From: Desulfosoma sp.
GTDB lineage: Bacteria > Desulfobacterota > Syntrophobacteria > Syntrophobacterales > DSM-9756
Reading direction: 5' to 3'
Length of the DNA: 64,000 nucleotides
Assembly (NCBI GenBank): GCA_037481875.1
Contig: JBBFKY010000013.1
Coordinates: 24,888-88,887 of the forward strand
Shown one piece after another: positions 1-7,895 of the stretch (the first letter of the stretch is position 1; the number at the start of each line of letters is the position of its first letter). The notes beneath the pieces were generated by a model that was not told the origin of the DNA, did no database searches, and saw only the letters and a program-made list of their open reading frames with translations. Both the position numbers and the translations under genes were made by a program.

Positions 1-90
1 CGTCGAAACCGGCTGGGAGTCATTTTCTTTGACTTCGATCTGGACCGTGCGGAAGCCAAAGACTTTGAAACTAGGCTAAGAGATATGTAG
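1..90 (+). CDS. C-terminal fragment of an unknown protein
   Basis: Frame 1 is open from the window edge to a TAG at 88-90 and gives 29 residues ending in FETRLRDM. The fragment is rich in charged residues and contains IFFDFDLDRAEA. It is too short to place in a family, and its start lies outside the window. Coding is plausible because the frame is open from the first base and the GC-rich repeat cluster begins only after the stop. No function is assigned. Confidence 0.4.
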   Translation, partial: RRNRLGVIFFDFDLDRAEAKDFETRLRDM

Positions 91-148
91 AACGCCAAAC
101 ACGCCTCAGGGCGAGTCCATAAGTTCACCCGTCAACACGTCCCTACCC

Positions 149-447
149 GGGGGCGGACCGATGTGTCCGCCCCAAAAGCTCCGTTTGGGACTGACAAGCC
201 CCTCTGCATAAGCCTTGAGCACCGTGTAGGGGCGGACCAGTGTATCCGTTCTTTTTCCACCCCTCAAATAACTCGCGGTGATGCGTAATTCCTTTTGGCA
301 TCAAATACCAAACTGTTCGTGCATACCTGCTGTGTGCCCCGGTAGGGGCAAACCGATGTGTCCGCCCCGAAGGAGCCGTTTGGGACTGATGAGCCCCTCT
401 GCATAAACCCCGTGCACCTTGTAGGGGCGGAACGGTGTGTCCGCCCC
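149..447. repeat. GC-rich dispersed palindromic repeat cluster (family 1), two ~100-bp direct copies
   Basis: The core at 150-173 is GGGGCGGAC, six bases, GTCCGCCCC: a perfect 9-bp inverted repeat. A longer unit of about 100 bp (149-248) recurs at 344-443. It includes the shared words CCGTTTGGGACTGA and AGCCCCTCTGCATAA and a second GTAGGGGCGGA core at each right end. Related cores recur in most large intergenic gaps of this window (near 25.7, 29.5, 43.0, 49.0, 59.8 and 63.6 kb). It lies between converging genes and encodes no recognisable protein. Confidence 0.8.
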
Positions 448-463
448 AAGGTGCTGCGGCATT

Positions 464-886
464 CTAGCCTGGAAATTTAATGGTCACGGTTTCTTCGGAA
501 TCGTCCTTTTCGTACTTGACCTTAAGTTCCAATCGACTGTCGCGAATGCCAAGTGCCAATGGAGATTTCCCTTTATCGCCTTCCAACCCCACCACGTGCT
601 TTAAGATCTCCATGACTTTGGATCCAATATCCGGACCAGGTGACCGCAGAGGCGCTTCTCGATATTTGGCACTCACGGCGACGCTGCCGTCCGAATGGCG
701 GGAAATCTTGATCTTTTCCGCACCGGCGGTCACACCATGGAGCACGGCCAAAGCGACCCATTTCAAGGCGGCTTCCTCTTTATCGGATTCATGGGGAACC
801 TTTGCCATTTCCACGAGGGGATCTGTGGTGGCAAAACAATCGCAGAGTTCCTGCACCTTTTGGTGTAAATTTCTCTTGTCTTTCAT
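464..886 (-). CDS. Hypothetical protein, 140 aa
   Basis: The family is not recognised. The ATG at 886-884 is preceded by a good ribosome site (AGGGAGGTCC on the minus strand), so the longer reading back to 1225 is rejected. The 140-residue product has no signal peptide or membrane segment. It has a helical N-terminal half (KDKRNLHQKVQELCDCF) and a C-terminal half with alternating beta-like stretches and many Lys/Glu, ending in VTIKFPG. Two close cysteines (CDC) are the only potential metal ligands. It stands alone, divergent from the pyruvate dehydrogenase operon, with its own predicted promoter at 922-949 overlapping a perfect 14-bp palindrome. Confidence 0.6.
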   Translation of the reverse strand: MKDKRNLHQKVQELCDCFATTDPLVEMAKVPHESDKEEAALKWVALAVLHGVTAGAEKIKISRHSDGSVAVSAKYREAPLRSPGPDIGSKVMEILKHVVGLEGDKGKSPLALGIRDSRLELKVKYEKDDSEETVTIKFPG

Positions 887-921
887 GCTAGGACCTCCCT
901 GTTCGAGTTTTCCCATAATCC

Positions 922-952
922 ATAATATTAAACTAAGGTTCTTGGCCAAGAA
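922..952 (-). promoter_or_regulatory. Predicted promoter with overlapping 14-bp palindrome for the 464-886 gene
   Basis: On the minus strand TTGGCC (949-944), a 16-bp spacer and TATTAT (927-922) resemble a sigma70 promoter about 36 bp upstream of the ATG. The -35 box sits inside the perfect palindrome TTCTTGGCCAAGAA (939-952), so a dimeric regulator could act here. No gene is seen in the rest of the 887-1270 interval. A TTGACA at 1123-1128 faces the dehydrogenase operon but lacks a convincing -10 box. Confidence 0.45.
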
Positions 953-1270
953 ATAAAGAAGGGAATTCAAAATTGCAACCGAGGTTTTTGAAGGTGGCAT
1001 GCGGGCCACTTTCTGAACACGGTTCAAACCGGCACGCCCATGCTGCATGCTTTCGCTGTTTTGAACAGCCTTTCCGAGACAACCTACAAGATCCACATTC
1101 CATCTGTTTCCAAAGATTTTTATTGACATATGATTTTTCGCCAAGGGATGCCTTGCCGAAGTGGATCCGGTCATGTTAGCGGGATCGATAAAGTGCCTGT
1201 TGGTTCTGGTGGAGGGATCGTTCAAGGATCGGAGTACGGCAAGAGTTTTCGGTTAGGAAAGGAGTCCTTT

Positions 1271-2377
1271 ATGCCGCGCAAGCCGTTGGAAGTGGACAGT
1301 CCCCTAGAGTTTTTGGCCATCCTTGATGAAGAAGGTCTTGTGGATGAATCTCTCGAGCCAAAACTTTCTCAAGATCTGCTTTTGAAACTTTACCGATTCA
1401 TGGTTTTGGGTCGTCGCTTTGACGAGCGTATGCTTCAGCTGCAGCGCCAAGGCCGTATCGGCACCTTTGCTCCCATCAAGGGGCAGGAAGCCTCTCAGTT
1501 AGGCGCCGTGGCGGCTCTGGAACCTCGAGACTGGATGGTTCCTTGTTTTCGAGAGACTGCGGCGCAACTGTGGCGTGGCACCCCTATGGAAAGTGTTCTT
1601 TTGTATTTCGGGGGATTTGATGAAGGTGGACGCATCCCCGAAGGGCAAAAAGACTTGCCCGTGGCCATTCCTGTGGCATCCCAACTGCTTCATGCGGTCG
1701 GATTAGCCTGGGCCGCCAAGTATCGAAAGACCGACGAAGTGGCCATGACTTTTTTCGGAGACGGCGCAACATCGGAAGGCGACTTTCATGAAGCTCTCAA
1801 TTTCGCTGCCGTTTATCAAACCCCAACCGTCTTTGTCTGCCAAAATAATCAGTGGGCTATTTCCATTCCTCGATCCAAACAAACCCGATCGCGAACGCTG
1901 GCACAAAAAGCTTTGGCCTATGAAATGCCAGGCATTCAGGTGGACGGGAACGACGTTTTGGCCGTGTACACGGCGGCCAAGGAAGCGGTGGATCGCGCTC
2001 GATCAGGAGGTGGGCCGACCTTCATTGAATGTGTGACTTATCGCATGGCTATGCACACGACGGCAGATGATCCCAGCCGATACCGAAGCGAAGAGGAAGT
2101 GGCCCAGTGGGCTCGAAAAGATCCCATAATAAGGTTCGAGAAATACCTTATCGCTAAAGGCTTGTTGGATTCAAAGGCGATCGAGGCCATGGCCTTGGAA
2201 GCGGACTCAGCGATTCAGCAGGCTGTGAAGCGCTATGAGGAGCTTTCCCAAACCCTTGGAGATCCATTGCAAATGTTTGATCACCACTTTGAACAACTGC
2301 CTGCCCATTTGCTGGAACAACGCGAAGAACTCCGGCGGTATTTGAAAGAAGAAGAGGAGGAGACCCGCCATGCCTAA
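1271..2377 (+). CDS. pdhA: Pyruvate (2-oxoacid) dehydrogenase E1 component, alpha subunit
   Basis: 368 residues, typical of the heterotetrameric (Gram-positive/mitochondrial type) E1alpha. It carries the thiamine diphosphate motif beginning GDGATSEGDFHEALNFA and ending QNNQWA, plus the family sequences GTFAPIKGQEA and THRYR-type equivalent MHTTADDPSRYR. The ATG at 1271 follows GGAAAGGAG; an in-frame reading from 1130 lacks a ribosome site. It decarboxylates the 2-oxoacid on TPP and hands the acyl group to the E2 lipoyl arm. The next gene overlaps it by 8 bp, so the two subunits are translationally coupled. Pyruvate is the likeliest substrate, but a branched-chain 2-oxoacid cannot be excluded by sequence inspection. 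Confidence 0.92.
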   Translation: MPRKPLEVDSPLEFLAILDEEGLVDESLEPKLSQDLLLKLYRFMVLGRRFDERMLQLQRQGRIGTFAPIKGQEASQLGAVAALEPRDWMVPCFRETAAQLWRGTPMESVLLYFGGFDEGGRIPEGQKDLPVAIPVASQLLHAVGLAWAAKYRKTDEVAMTFFGDGATSEGDFHEALNFAAVYQTPTVFVCQNNQWAISIPRSKQTRSRTLAQKALAYEMPGIQVDGNDVLAVYTAAKEAVDRARSGGGPTFIECVTYRMAMHTTADDPSRYRSEEEVAQWARKDPIIRFEKYLIAKGLLDSKAIEAMALEADSAIQQAVKRYEELSQTLGDPLQMFDHHFEQLPAHLLEQREELRRYLKEEEEETRHA

Positions 2378-3356
2378 GATGACCATGGTGCAAGCTTTGA
2401 ACCTGGCGTTGCGCCAGGAAATGGAAAAGGACGATCGGGTTGTGGTTCTGGGGGAAGATGTGGGAGTGGACGGCGGGGTGTTTCGCGTCACCGAAGGTCT
2501 GATCGATCGCTTCGGCCCGGACCGTGTTTTAGATACACCCTTGGCTGAATCGGCCATCGTGGGTATGTCCATCGGCATGGCGGTTTATGGGCTTCGGCCT
2601 GTATGCGAAATTCAATTCTCTGGATTTACATATTTAAATTTTCATCAAATCGAATGCCATGCATCACGACTTCGGCACCGATCTCAAGGGCGTTTTACGG
2701 TTCCCATGGTTTTGCGCACCCCCTATGGCGGGAATGTGCGAGCTTTGGAACATCATTCCGAAAGTCGAGAAGCCTTTTACGCCCACATGCCGGGACTCAA
2801 GATGGTGATTCCTTCAAGTCCTAGAAATGCTCGAGCCCTTCTTGTAAGCGCTATTCGGGATCCGGATCCCGTGATTTTTTTTGAACCTAAAGCTGTTTAT
2901 CGAGCCTTTCGTGAGGAAGTGCCTGAAGAAGAGGAAACCTTTCCCATCGGTCAGTCTGTGCTCCTGCGCGAAGGTCGTCATGTGACCCTCATTACCTACG
3001 GGGCCTTGGTGCGACCCACCCTGGAAGCTGCCGAAAGACTCAGTAAAGAAGACGGCATCGAAGCCGATGTTATCGATCTTTTGACCCTGTCTCCGCTGGA
3101 TGACACGCTTTTTGTCAATTCCGCCAAAAAGACCGGACGCGTGGTCATTGTCCATGAGGCTCCGCGAAGCTATGGCCCAGGCGCCGAATTGGTGGCGCGC
3201 CTGGTGGAAAGAGCTTTCTACTATTTAGAAGCTCCGGTACGTCGCCTGACCGGTTTTGATGTCATCATGCCGCTTTTCGCTCGAGAAAAAGCCTACTTTC
3301 CAAACCCAGGGCGGATTGCGCGTGCCGTGAAGGAAACCCTTGAGGTGGCAGCCTGA
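2370..3356 (+). CDS. pdhB: Pyruvate (2-oxoacid) dehydrogenase E1 component, beta subunit
   Basis: 328 residues with the transketolase pyrimidine-binding fold (LGEDVGVDGGVFRVTEGL, then ESAIVGMSIGMAVYG) and the C-terminal transketolase domain (VIDLLTLSPLD, VIVHEAPRSYGPGAE). These are the standard E1beta blocks at expected spacing. The start overlaps the end of E1alpha by 8 bp and uses a GAGGAGG ribosome site inside that gene. With E1alpha it forms the alpha2beta2 decarboxylase. Length matches the family. Confidence 0.93.
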   Translation: MPKMTMVQALNLALRQEMEKDDRVVVLGEDVGVDGGVFRVTEGLIDRFGPDRVLDTPLAESAIVGMSIGMAVYGLRPVCEIQFSGFTYLNFHQIECHASRLRHRSQGRFTVPMVLRTPYGGNVRALEHHSESREAFYAHMPGLKMVIPSSPRNARALLVSAIRDPDPVIFFEPKAVYRAFREEVPEEEETFPIGQSVLLREGRHVTLITYGALVRPTLEAAERLSKEDGIEADVIDLLTLSPLDDTLFVNSAKKTGRVVIVHEAPRSYGPGAELVARLVERAFYYLEAPVRRLTGFDVIMPLFAREKAYFPNPGRIARAVKETLEVAA

Positions 3357-3371
3357 AACGGAGGATCGGCG

Positions 3372-4664
3372 ATGGGAAAAGTCTTTCGATTGCCCGATTT
3401 GGGGGAAGGCATTCATGAAGGAGAAATCATAGAGGTGCTGGTCAAACCGGGACAATCCGTTACGGAAGGTCAGCCTTTGCTTATTGTGGAAACGGACAAA
3501 GCCAGTGTGGAAATACCTTCTCCCTTTACTGGTGTGGTCCAAACGGTGCATGTGGAAGCAGGCCAAGTGGTGCACGTGGGAGATCCTTTGGTGACGGTCC
3601 TTGAAGCCGAAGAGATCTCGGCGATCCAGGATCGAGAATTCCCGGCCAAGGTTCCAAGTGTTCGGGAACCGGTCGTGCCTCTCCAGGAAGGGCTTCCCGT
3701 GGCGGCTTCTCCGGCAACGCGGCGTTTGGCCAGAGAATTGGGCGTAGATCTTCGAAGCGTGCGTCCCAGTGGGCCTGGTGGGCGTGTGACCGCAGAAGAT
3801 GTGCGAAAAGCGGCTCAGACTTTGCAAAAGCCCGAGGCACCTTCCGCCCGAGTACCCGATGTGACGGTACCGACCGAAGCCGTGCCGCCGCCGAGCCTTG
3901 CAGCCAAGGAAATCGGCCTCGAGAAACCCCTGGCAGCGGCACCGGCGGTACCCAGCGAACGTCGTATCCCGTTGCGGTCGGTTCGACGGGTTATCGCGCG
4001 CCGTATGGCGGAATCCTGGGCAAAAGTGCCCCATGTGACCCACCACGAAGGGATCGACATCACGGAGCTGGAACGGCTTCGCCAGCAACTGAATACCGAA
4101 ACGCCCGAAGCTGAAAAGCACCTTTCCCTCACGCCTTTTCTTGTCAAGGCCGTCGTGGCGGTCCTCAAAGAGTTTCCGGCTTTTAACGCCCGCCTAGACG
4201 AGGCCCGCCAGGAAATCGTTTTTCAAGAGCAGTTCAATGTGGGCGTGGCCGTGGATTCGCCTCGAGGTCTCGTGGTTCCGGTGCTCAAAGAGGTGGACCG
4301 TAAAAGCGTCGTGGAACTGGCCGCTGAACTCAGGCAGGTCTCACAACGGGCTCGATCCGGTGAACTGACCCCCGACGATGTTTCGGGAGGCACCTTTACG
4401 GTCACCAATATCGGCCCTTTGGGTGGGCGAGGGTTTACGCCTATCATCAATTATCCGCAGGTAGCTATTTTGGGGGCCGGTAGAGCACGGCTTGAACCCG
4501 TCGTGACAGGCACTTTGGAAGAACATAGCATAACGGTTCGGCTTATTCTGCCTGTGGTTTTGGCTTTTGACCATCGTGTTGTGGACGGGGCGGATGGAGC
4601 TCGCTTCGTCAATCGGCTAAAAGCACTTCTGGAGGATCCGCGGAAACTTTTGATCGCGTTATAA
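3372..4664 (+). CDS. pdhC: Dihydrolipoamide acyltransferase, E2 component
   Basis: 430 residues. One lipoyl domain at about 1-80 carries the lipoylated Lys43 in ETDKASVE. A Pro/Val/Glu-rich linker is followed by a peripheral subunit-binding domain at about 115-150 (ASPATRRLARELGVDL, GPGGRVTAEDV). The catalytic acyltransferase domain begins near 200 and ends with the active-site DHRVVDGADGARF. It forms the core of the 2-oxoacid dehydrogenase complex. It starts 15 bp after E1beta with GGAGGA as ribosome site, so the three genes are one operon. Confidence 0.93.
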   Translation: MGKVFRLPDLGEGIHEGEIIEVLVKPGQSVTEGQPLLIVETDKASVEIPSPFTGVVQTVHVEAGQVVHVGDPLVTVLEAEEISAIQDREFPAKVPSVREPVVPLQEGLPVAASPATRRLARELGVDLRSVRPSGPGGRVTAEDVRKAAQTLQKPEAPSARVPDVTVPTEAVPPPSLAAKEIGLEKPLAAAPAVPSERRIPLRSVRRVIARRMAESWAKVPHVTHHEGIDITELERLRQQLNTETPEAEKHLSLTPFLVKAVVAVLKEFPAFNARLDEARQEIVFQEQFNVGVAVDSPRGLVVPVLKEVDRKSVVELAAELRQVSQRARSGELTPDDVSGGTFTVTNIGPLGGRGFTPIINYPQVAILGAGRARLEPVVTGTLEEHSITVRLILPVVLAFDHRVVDGADGARFVNRLKALLEDPRKLLIAL

Positions 4665-5195
4665 AGCGCGAAAAGCTGACCGGCATGACGACTCCAAAAG
4701 ATTATCTAAGAAGGTACTTTTTCTATGGGCGCGGGCGAGCCGACCGCTTTCACAGCAGGTTGCCGACAGACACACGGTGTTAGGACAATCGCTGGATGTT
4801 TTTCATCTTCGACGTGTTTCTCTCAAAAAATTCCTGCACCAGGAAAAAAACCGGATGTTTTTGTGGAAGCGCGGTCCTCTGGCCCCATTTCTTCGCGGTC
4901 AAGACGTCCGCGCCTCCGGAAGCAGACACAGTTCAGGTTTGTAAAGCCACGGTGTGCCGTGCCCTTACCTTTGAAACATCAGTTTTCCAGAGAGCGCGCT
5001 AATGACGTAACGCTCTTTACGAAAACGGGGCACCCGCACTCCCAGAGAAAACTTCGTTTTTAGGCACATGACTCAAAGGGTGTTCCGCAGTATTCCGAGT
5101 CTGGTTATCAACCAAATTCCAAGAGAACCAATTGGCTTTGGCAAAGGGAAGCGAGCCGGTTTTCCACACATAGGACAATAGAGGGGTAATGCGCT
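4665..5195. other. Gene-free gap of ~530 bp inside the dehydrogenase operon
   Basis: No recognisable gene lies between E2 and E3. A reading frame at 4725-5063 would give 112 residues, but the product is rich in Ser/Arg/Pro, has no ribosome site and matches nothing I know. Short AT-rich words and runs of A (near 4833 and 4850) set the composition apart from the flanking genes. It may hold a promoter for E3 or the remains of a lost gene; neither can be shown here. Confidence 0.5.
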
Positions 5196-6644
5196 ATGGT
5201 GATGGGGGAATTGAGTCAGGAAACCGAGGTGGCGGTCATTGGGGGAGGACCTGGAGGATATGCGGCGGCTTTTCGAGCCGCCGATTTGGGTCTCGAGGTG
5301 ACTCTGGTGGAACTAGAGCCTCAATGCGGAGGGACATGCTTGCTAAGAGGTTGCATTCCCTCCAAGGCTTTGTTGCAGACGGCCGAAATCATTTGGGACG
5401 CTGTGGAAGCCTATCATCGAGGCGTGCGTTTTGAAAAACCGCAACTGGACTTGGACAAACTTCGAAGCTGGAAAGACGGTATTGTCCAAAAACTTGCCGC
5501 GGGCTTGGATAATCTTGCCAAGAGACGAAGCGTTCAGATTCTAAGGGCTCGTGCTGTTTTTGAAGACGCGCACACTCTTCGATTAGAAGGTTCCGAAATC
5601 ACGCATCTTAAATTTCGCCATGCCGTCATCGCCGTAGGATCCGAACCCATAACTCTTTCCGGCATTTCCTTGAGCCCTCAAGGGCGCATCATGGATTCCT
5701 CGGGAGCCTTGGCCCTGGAAGAGATTCCGAGACGGCTTCTTGTGGTTGGAGGAGGCTATATCGGGTTGGAATTGGGTTACGCCTACGCTGTCTTTGGAAG
5801 TCGGGTCACACTGGTCCATCGAGGCACCAACATTTTGAGCGGTGTGGATGAAGACTTGGTGCGCCCTTTAGCCAAAAGGATCGGGGCTGTTTTTGAATCG
5901 GTGCGCTACAAAACCCAAGTGGAAGAACTTCGGGAAGAAGCCGACGCCGTGGAAGTTGTTCTTAAAGGTCCTACAGGGACGGTTCGCGAAAGGTTTGATC
6001 GTGTTCTGATCGCCATCGGCAGAGCGCCCCGGAGCCGCGGCATAGGTTTGGAAAAGGCCGGTGTTGCCGTCAACGAAGCCGGGTTTATTCGGGTCGATGA
6101 TCAGCGTCGAACCTCGGTGCCTCATATTTACGCCGTGGGCGATGTGGCGGGACAGCCCATGCTGGCGCATAAGGCCATGCGTGAAGGGAAAGTCGCCGCA
6201 GAGGCCATTGCAGGCATGCCTTCAGCGTATGATGTGCAAGCGGTGCCGGCTGTGGTTTACACGGATCCTCAAATCGCTTGGGCGGGACTTACGGAAAACG
6301 AAGCCCGTCAAAGCAAAATTCCGGTGAAAATCGCAAGGTTTCCTTGGGGAGCTTCGGGTCGGGCCCTGACTATGGATGCTGCCGACGGTTTGACAAAGAT
6401 TCTTTTTGATCCTGATTCCGGTCGGCTTCTGGGCATGGGAATTGTGGGCCGAGGAGCCGAAACCATGATCGCCGAAGGGGTTTTGGCCATCGAAATGGGT
6501 GCTTCCGCCGAAGATGTGGCCCTCACCGTCCATGCCCATCCTACACTGTCCGAAACCGAAGGCGAAGCGGCTGAAGTGTTTCTCGGCAGCGCCACCCATC
6601 TCTACGTTCCTCGAAGAACGCAAGAAAAAGTCACGTATGAATGA
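5196..6644 (+). CDS. lpdA: Dihydrolipoyl dehydrogenase, E3 component
   Basis: 482 residues of the pyridine nucleotide-disulfide oxidoreductase family. It has an FAD site VAVIGGGPGGYAAAFRAA near the N-terminus, redox-active Cys48 and Cys53 (GGTCLLRGCIPSK), an NAD site VVGGGYIGLELGYAYAVFGS, the FAD-binding YAVGDVAGQPMLAHKA and the C-terminal catalytic pair in HAHPTLSETEGEA. It reoxidises dihydrolipoamide on E2 and reduces NAD+. The ATG at 5196 sits behind GAGGGGT; an ATG six bases downstream is an equally close alternative. The 530-bp separation from E2 is unusual. Confidence 0.94.
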   Translation: MVMGELSQETEVAVIGGGPGGYAAAFRAADLGLEVTLVELEPQCGGTCLLRGCIPSKALLQTAEIIWDAVEAYHRGVRFEKPQLDLDKLRSWKDGIVQKLAAGLDNLAKRRSVQILRARAVFEDAHTLRLEGSEITHLKFRHAVIAVGSEPITLSGISLSPQGRIMDSSGALALEEIPRRLLVVGGGYIGLELGYAYAVFGSRVTLVHRGTNILSGVDEDLVRPLAKRIGAVFESVRYKTQVEELREEADAVEVVLKGPTGTVRERFDRVLIAIGRAPRSRGIGLEKAGVAVNEAGFIRVDDQRRTSVPHIYAVGDVAGQPMLAHKAMREGKVAAEAIAGMPSAYDVQAVPAVVYTDPQIAWAGLTENEARQSKIPVKIARFPWGASGRALTMDAADGLTKILFDPDSGRLLGMGIVGRGAETMIAEGVLAIEMGASAEDVALTVHAHPTLSETEGEAAEVFLGSATHLYVPRRTQEKVTYE

Positions 6645-6849
6645 TGTTTATGAGATACACATGCCCTTTTTGTTGGGAGAACTTCAGGGGCTTACGGCGG
6701 ATCGAGCCAATATCACCCGATGACTCAAGCCTGTTCAAAATGGTTATCCTGGCTTGAAAAACATCGGTGGTTGGCATTTTCGACGTCTTTTCTCCATGGC
6801 CATAGCCCAAAGAACTCTTTCGCGCCCCGAGCGTCACCACAAATTTTTA

Positions 6850-6882
6850 TTGACCCGCCGTTATATCATATGAGATACAACG
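6850..6882 (+). promoter_or_regulatory. tup promoter with ModE/TunR-like operator palindrome
   Basis: CGTTATATC (6859-6867), six bases, then GATACAACG (6874-6882): the arms are inverted copies with one mismatch. The shape CGTTATAT...AACG resembles the operators of ModE-type molybdate regulators and the related TunR of sulfate reducers. A -35-like TTGACC lies at 6850-6855 and GATACA at 6874-6879 can serve as -10, so the palindrome fills the promoter. It lies about 130 bp upstream of tupA. Repression by an oxyanion-sensing ModE/TunR-family protein when tungstate is ample is inferred. Confidence 0.6.
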
Positions 6883-7013
6883 CATGTTTCGGTGTGTGTT
6901 TTGTTCTTTGGAATCAAGGTCTTGAAGAGATTGTTTGGTGCGGGTGCCGGGGCTAGGAATCGAAGTCGAAAGGTTTCCTTAAAACGGGTTGCTGTGTGCA
7001 TGGAGGAGAAGTC

Positions 7014-7853
7014 ATGAAAAAGATGAGTGTGGTTGGTGTCTTGGGCCTTCTGGTGCTGCTCTCTGGTCTGGGAACTTCGATGGCCTCAGGTGAAGAGGTG
7101 CTTATGATGGCGACGACCACCAGCACGGATGCCACTGGTTTTCTGGATGCATTGGCTCCACAAGTCAAAAAAATTTTGGGTATTGATCTGCGTTGGGTAC
7201 CGACGGGGACAGGTAAGGCTCTGGAACTTGGAAAGCGGTGCGATGCGGACATTCTTTTGGTGCATGCTCCGGAGGCTGAAAAGGCTTATGTGAATGCTGG
7301 TTACGGAAAGGAACGGCGTCGGCTGATGTACAATGATTTTGTCCTCGTGGGCCCCCCCAATGATCCGGCCTCTGTCCGTGGAACGACCATTGAAGAGGCC
7401 TTGCGTCGTATCTACGCATCGTCCTCGGTTTTTGTCAGTCGTGGGGATGATTCCGGAACCCACCAGAAGGAAAAGGAATTATGGAAAGCAGCCGGCATTG
7501 GAAACTTTGCGTCCTTGCCGTCTTACTTGGAAACAGGCCAAGGGATGATGCCCACGTTGGATGTGGCTGCTGAGCGTCGCGGCTACACATTGACGGATCG
7601 AGCCACTTTGGCCAAATTCCTGGAGGATCCTAAGCGTGCTGGATCTTTGGACGTACTTGTGGAAGGCGGTGAGATTTTGCTTAATCGGTACAGTTTGATC
7701 ATTGTAAGTCCGGAAAAATGCCCTAAAACTAAGCTTGAAGCAGCCAAGCGTTTGACCGATTGGATGGTTGGACCTGAGGGCCAGGCCTTCATCGAAGCCT
7801 TTCGTGTCTCGGGGAAGCAGGTCTTTTTCCCGGACGCTGGCGGTCCTCAATAA
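7014..7853 (+). CDS. tupA: Tungstate ABC transporter, periplasmic substrate-binding protein
   Basis: 279 residues. A Lys-initiated hydrophobic signal peptide occupies about 1-26. The mature part starts with the tungstate-binder signature TTTSTDATG (residues 34-42), the TTTST motif that distinguishes TupA from molybdate ModA proteins. Other family blocks are TGKALELGKRCDADILLVHAP, SRGDDSGTHQKEKELW and YLETGQGM. The ATG at 7014 follows GGAGGAGA with ideal spacing. It captures tungstate in the periplasm for TupB/TupC; tungsten is needed by formate dehydrogenases and aldehyde:ferredoxin oxidoreductases of such anaerobes. The ModE/TunR-like operator upstream supports this role. Confidence 0.9.
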   Translation: MKKMSVVGVLGLLVLLSGLGTSMASGEEVLMMATTTSTDATGFLDALAPQVKKILGIDLRWVPTGTGKALELGKRCDADILLVHAPEAEKAYVNAGYGKERRRLMYNDFVLVGPPNDPASVRGTTIEEALRRIYASSSVFVSRGDDSGTHQKEKELWKAAGIGNFASLPSYLETGQGMMPTLDVAAERRGYTLTDRATLAKFLEDPKRAGSLDVLVEGGEILLNRYSLIIVSPEKCPKTKLEAAKRLTDWMVGPEGQAFIEAFRVSGKQVFFPDAGGPQ

Positions 7854-7895
7854 ACGAGGGGCTTCCCCGGCATCCAAAGCTCTGAGAGGACTCAT

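Noticed and set aside
149-447. Coding frame of 61 codons (264-449, minus) over the repeats
   Set aside because: The translation simply reads through the palindromic repeats, and the same peptide-like words appear at other repeat sites.
1123-1128. TTGACA as the -35 box of the pyruvate dehydrogenase operon
   Set aside because: No acceptable -10 hexamer lies 16-18 bp downstream.
464-1225. 253-residue version of the minus-strand hypothetical gene
   Set aside because: The 140-residue start at 886 has a strong ribosome site, and the predicted promoter lies inside the longer frame.
4725-5063. 112-codon frame between E2 and E3
   Set aside because: No ribosome site, Ser/Arg/Pro-rich translation and no recognisable motif.
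6651-6660. ATGAGATACA near the lpdA stop as a second ModE/TunR half-site
   Set aside because: Only a half-site matches and there is no inverted arm, so a chance match is likely.
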